Source: RYN-431 sp036388295 (GTDB lineage Bacteria > Planctomycetota > Phycisphaerae > Tepidisphaerales > Tepidisphaeraceae). From it: a stretch of 25,614 nucleotides of DNA. The DNA lies in NCBI GenBank assembly GCA_036388295.1, contig DASVSC010000112.1, forward strand, positions 1-25,614. Reading direction: 5' to 3'. Shown here piece by piece: positions 23,347 through 25,614 of the stretch (positions within the stretch are counted from its first letter, which is position 1; every line of letters begins with the position of its first letter). The position numbers and the translations under genes were made by a program. Below the pieces are notes generated by a model. The model was given only the letters and a program-made list of their open reading frames with translations. It was not told the DNA's origin and searched no databases.

Positions 23347-23719
23347 TTCGGCCGAAAGCGGGATGGTCGATCGTGTCGCCGCTGAGGTGGCCCGCCTGCT
23401 CGGTGATCGCCGCGAAGCGTGCGTACACGTTGCCGTCGATTTCCGCGGGCGGGCGAACGATTTTCGGCGCCGGCATGGTCGGCATCGATCGCGTTTTCAG
23501 CAGGTACCACAGGATCGGTCGGAGCAGCATCCGCACCGGCCGCGGCGGGCCGGCGGTGGGGTCTAACGCAATCTGCATGACCCGTGTGAGGTGGTCCAAA
23601 ATCTGTTCGAGTGACCATTGGCCGACGCGGTCGTAGCCGTGCGCCTGAAGGCGTGCGACGTCGGCGATCAGCTGATCAAAATTCTGAAAGTCGAGCGAAC
23701 GTCTTTGCGGGGCGGCCAT
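23267..23719 (-). CDS. DUF1569 (DinB-like four-helix) protein
   Basis: A 150-residue protein of the DUF1569 family, related to the DinB/YfiT metal-binding four-helix bundle. Seen: RRSLDFQNFDQLIADVARLQ, then the helix GQWSLEQILDHLTRVMQIAL with the first metal-type His, and WQQLQLVHAARHLSFL with the C-terminal pair of histidines. The function of the family is unsettled. The ATG at 23719 is chosen over 23806: homology begins there and TACGCT lies 7 nt upstream. It is divergent from uvdE, and its 3' end overlaps the DUF4385 gene by 80 bases tail to tail. Confidence 0.82.
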   Translation of the reverse strand: MAAPQRRSLDFQNFDQLIADVARLQAHGYDRVGQWSLEQILDHLTRVMQIALDPTAGPPRPVRMLLRPILWYLLKTRSMPTMPAPKIVRPPAEIDGNVYARFAAITEQAGHLSGDTIDHPAFGRISVTDWQQLQLVHAARHLSFLIPRPT

Positions 23720-23726
23720 GGCACAC

Positions 23727-23732
23727 AGCGTA
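23727..23732 (-). promoter_or_regulatory. -10 box of the DUF1569 gene
   Basis: TACGCT on the minus strand, 7 nt before the ATG, no Shine-Dalgarno. The weaker match to TATAAT is offset by spacing identical to that of purQ, thiL, anmK and pncB. Confidence 0.4.
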
Positions 23733-23823
23733 TGCGGCGGGCGATGTGTCGCAATGCCGAAGGGTTCCGGACGCGGTGCGGTTGGTGGATGGCCCGCCGG
23801 CCGCAATGTTCCTATCGTCAGTC

Positions 23824-24813
23824 ATGCCCCGCGCGGAAAAGCCTCTACCTGAACTCGGCCTGGTTTGCCTCAGCAGTGACGAGCAATGCCGCTTTCGCAC
23901 CATCACGCGCACGCGATACCTTTCGTTGTCGGAGGAACAGCGTGACAAAGATCTACACGCCATTTACTGGGACAATGTGCAGCGTCTGCACTGGACGCTC
24001 GGCTACTGCGCTCGCCGCAATATCAAGCTGTACCGGGCGACGAGCGCACTCTTTCCCATGAGCGACGAACCGGCCGGCGAGGCGACGCTGCGCGGCATGG
24101 CATCGCAGCTTTCCAGCGTCGGCCGCCGAGCGGAACGGCTGGGCATTCGCGTCGTGCTGCACCCGGACCAGTTTGTCGTCCTCAACAGCGAGAACGAAAA
24201 AACGCGTGCCACCAGCCGCATGATTTTGGACAAGCACGCGTTGGCGTTCGACCTGATGGGCCTGCCACAGACCACGTGGAGTTTGATGAACATCCACGGC
24301 GGTAAGGCGGGGCGGTCGGACGAACTGGTGAAGATCATCGCCGAGCTTTCGCCGAATGTGAAAAACCGCATTACGCTGGAGAACGACGAGTACAGCTACG
24401 GGGCCGAGGAGATTCTCGACATTTGTCGCCGCAGCGGCGTGCCGATGTTGTTCGACTGCCACCACCACGTGATCAAAGAAGGCCTCGACAGTTACGACCA
24501 CCCGAGCGTGGCCAAGTACACCAAGCTGGCCCGCGACACCTGGCCGAAGCCGGAGTGGCAGGTGGTGCACGTCAGCAACGGCGAGACGGCGTTCCTCGAC
24601 CGTTACCACAGCGAACACATCACGATGATCCCGAAGGCTTTCCGCGACGTGCCGTGGATCGAAGTCGAGGCGCGCGGCAAGGAAGTCGCCATCGCCGGCC
24701 TGCGCGAGAATTGGCCGAAGCGCTCGACCGCGGCGGAAGGGTTTCCCCTGCGCAAGCCCACGGCCGCCGAGAAACGCAAAGCGTCCGCGGAGGCTGACGC
24801 CACGGACGAATAG
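23824..24813 (+). CDS. uvdE: UV DNA damage endonuclease (UvdE/UvsE)
   Basis: UvdE nicks DNA just 5' of UV photoproducts and some other lesions, starting an alternative excision repair pathway. The 329-residue TIM-barrel protein has the family start ELGLVCLSSDEQCRFRTITR. It continues with NVQRLHWTLGYCARRNIKLYR, HPDQFVVLNSE, TWSLMNIHGGKAGR, ITLENDEYSYG, VPMLFDCHHHVIKEG and VVHVSNGETAFLDRYHSEHI; these supply the His/Glu/Asp metal ligands. A Lys-rich C-terminal tail follows. I chose the ATG at 23824 because homology begins there and TATCGT lies 5 nt upstream; an ATG at 23806 would add six residues. It is divergent from the DUF1569 gene, about 100 nt away. Confidence 0.92.
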   Translation: MPRAEKPLPELGLVCLSSDEQCRFRTITRTRYLSLSEEQRDKDLHAIYWDNVQRLHWTLGYCARRNIKLYRATSALFPMSDEPAGEATLRGMASQLSSVGRRAERLGIRVVLHPDQFVVLNSENEKTRATSRMILDKHALAFDLMGLPQTTWSLMNIHGGKAGRSDELVKIIAELSPNVKNRITLENDEYSYGAEEILDICRRSGVPMLFDCHHHVIKEGLDSYDHPSVAKYTKLARDTWPKPEWQVVHVSNGETAFLDRYHSEHITMIPKAFRDVPWIEVEARGKEVAIAGLRENWPKRSTAAEGFPLRKPTAAEKRKASAEADATDE

Positions 24814-24859
24814 CCCGCCTACGATCGAACGCAACCCCGACTTCACCCGGAGACCGCCC

Positions 24860-25120
24860 ATGCCCAATGTAGGACAACCCGCCGACCGCGACGTGCCCGG
24901 CCCGCCGAAGAACCAGACCGGTTCGAACGATTCCACCAGCGAGCCGCCGCTCGTCGATGAGAGCGAAATCGAAGGCAGCATGCACACCGAAGAACCGACC
25001 GGCTGGGATCAGGCCCCGCAGGCGATTGACAACCCCCGCCAAAAGCGCCACCCCCGCCCCGACGGCGTCGGCGGCATCAAACCCGCCGACGGGCCGGACC
25101 GGGCGTCGGACCACATGTGA
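24860..25120 (+). CDS. Small acidic, probably disordered protein
   Basis: An 86-residue frame rich in Pro, Asp, Glu, Asn and Gly, with no hydrophobic core, signal peptide or helix-forming stretch (ends DGVGGIKPADGPDRASDHM). I do not recognise the family. CGGAG lies 9 nt before the ATG, and a possible -10 (TACGAT) lies about 35 nt upstream in the gap after uvdE, which supports a real gene. The antisense frame is also open, so chance in GC-rich DNA is not excluded. If real, it would be an intrinsically disordered cytosolic protein of unknown role. Confidence 0.5.
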   Translation: MPNVGQPADRDVPGPPKNQTGSNDSTSEPPLVDESEIEGSMHTEEPTGWDQAPQAIDNPRQKRHPRPDGVGGIKPADGPDRASDHM

Positions 25121-25175
25121 GAAAAAGTTGCGACCGCCAAGAACGGCGTGGCACACGGCGTACAAGATCGCTGGT

Positions 25176-25231
25176 GTAGGGCGGGCACTGCCCGCCGTCG
25201 GGCGGAAAACGGCGGGCAGTGCCCGCCCTAC
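25176..25231. repeat. Double palindrome with perfect 23-bp arms (family B-like, copy 2)
   Basis: Arms 25176-25198 and 25209-25231 are exact reverse complements around a 10-base spacer. Each arm contains its own palindrome (GGCGGGCA.CTGCCCGCC pattern), so two small hairpins or one long stem can form. The design matches 5496-5548 though the letters differ. It lies in the 255-base non-coding gap between the small acidic gene and the last partial gene, whose first 55 bases show nothing else. Confidence 0.85.
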
Positions 25232-25262
25232 GGCAGAGTGTTGATCCGCCCGGCATGACATC

Positions 25263-25340
25263 GGGTGAGGGTTGGACTTCAAGTCGCCTGACGCGCCGAA
25301 GCCCTCACCCCAACCCTCTCCCGGCCATACCGGGAGAGGG
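25263..25340. repeat. Nested inverted repeat (CCCTCTCCCGG type)
   Basis: An 11-bp perfect hairpin, CCCTCTCCCGG (25314-25324) with CCGGGAGAGGG (25330-25340), has the loop CCATA. Next to it GGGTGAGGG (25263-25271) pairs with CCCTCACCC (25302-25310). Words of this kind (CCCTCACCC followed by CAACCCTCTCCC) are dispersed non-coding repeats in many bacterial genomes. It lies about 35 bases downstream of the stop of the partial minus-strand gene and could serve as its 3' hairpin, though without a T-run. Confidence 0.8.
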
Positions 25341-25375
25341 AGCCAGAGGCATTCATCAATCGCGATGCATGAACG

Positions 25376-25614
25376 TTAGATCAACCGCTGCATGAATCGA
25401 ACGACGCCGTTGTCTACCAGGCCGACAATCGCTTCAATGCCCACAGTTGTCGCCCGAACGGCGGCTATCGCCTCCTGATAGGCCGGGTCCGCCGCAATAT
25501 CGTCGGCCACGTTTTCGATGATCAGGGTTTGGTCGATCACGTTCGCCAGCGCCGGGTGCCGGCGGGCGAAGTCGTCCCACCGCACGGCGACCGCGGCAGC
25601 CACGTGCGTCTGCA
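25376..25614 (-). CDS. C-terminal part of an unknown protein (cut by window edge)
   Basis: The frame stays open to the last base of the window, so the GTG at 25603 need not be the start; the visible part is 78 residues. It contains WDDFARRHPALANVIDQTLI, then DDIAADPAYQEAIAAVRATT and GIEAIVGLVDNGVVRFMQRL at the C-terminus. The composition is Ala/Val/Asp-rich and helical, without a membrane segment. I recognise no family. It may be the end of a longer soluble protein encoded beyond the right edge. Confidence 0.5.
   Translation of the reverse strand, partial: QTHVAAAVAVRWDDFARRHPALANVIDQTLIIENVADDIAADPAYQEAIAAVRATTVGIEAIVGLVDNGVVRFMQRLI

Overview
The window looks like a chromosomal segment of a high-GC, PVC-group bacterium, most likely Planctomycetota and probably near Phycisphaerae. 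I infer this from the FTLVELLVVIGIIALLISILLPSL-type pseudopilin signal, a PEP-CTERM protein, the futalosine menaquinone gene mqnC, single scattered biosynthetic genes rather than large operons, and many long palindromic intergenic repeats. Nothing here fixes the species. No rRNA, tRNA, CRISPR array, prophage or transposase was seen.

Layout. 1-2.3 kb: a FUSC-type membrane protein converging on a pseudopilin-like gene. 2.4-4.8 kb (minus strand): purQ, tsaE and thiL, separated by long inverted repeats. 4.9-6.6 kb: a lower-GC patch of small accessory genes, several broken (DUF5615 with a frameshift beside an intact DUF433; DUF4258 and its small neighbour both disrupted; one intact unknown gene). 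6.6-11.6 kb: clpS, then on the plus strand anmK, prmC, a membrane/coiled-coil protein and murJ (cell-wall recycling, translation termination, lipid II flipping). 11.6-12.3 kb: an AbrB/Doc toxin-antitoxin pair. 12.4-13.9 kb: an enlarged mqnC. 14.0-16.1 kb (minus): the pncB-pncA nicotinamide salvage operon. 16.2-18.7 kb (minus): a secreted GH26 beta-mannanase-like enzyme with an N-terminal carbohydrate-binding module, and a PEP-CTERM protein. 18.8-21.5 kb (minus): argH with a foreign-looking internal segment, preceded by a class II Fic gene. 21.7-25.6 kb: aldo/keto reductase, DUF4385, DUF1569, uvdE, a small acidic protein, and the 3' part of an unknown gene cut by the window edge.

Three patterns stand out. 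(1) Many housekeeping genes carry a TANNNT-like -10 box only 6-9 nt before the start codon and no Shine-Dalgarno, which suggests leaderless mRNAs. Accessory, secreted and second-in-operon genes instead have clear GGAG/AGGAG sites. (2) At least eight intergenic inverted repeats of several families are present; one family has arms built from a 10-nt unit (GATGAACACR). (3) argH contains about 350 bp at roughly 52% GC inside a gene of about 67% GC, covering a stretch where a conserved ArgH motif is altered and about 12 residues are added. I see no recognisable new defence or multi-gene system. The repeats, the leaderless pattern and the argH mosaic are the most worthwhile leads.
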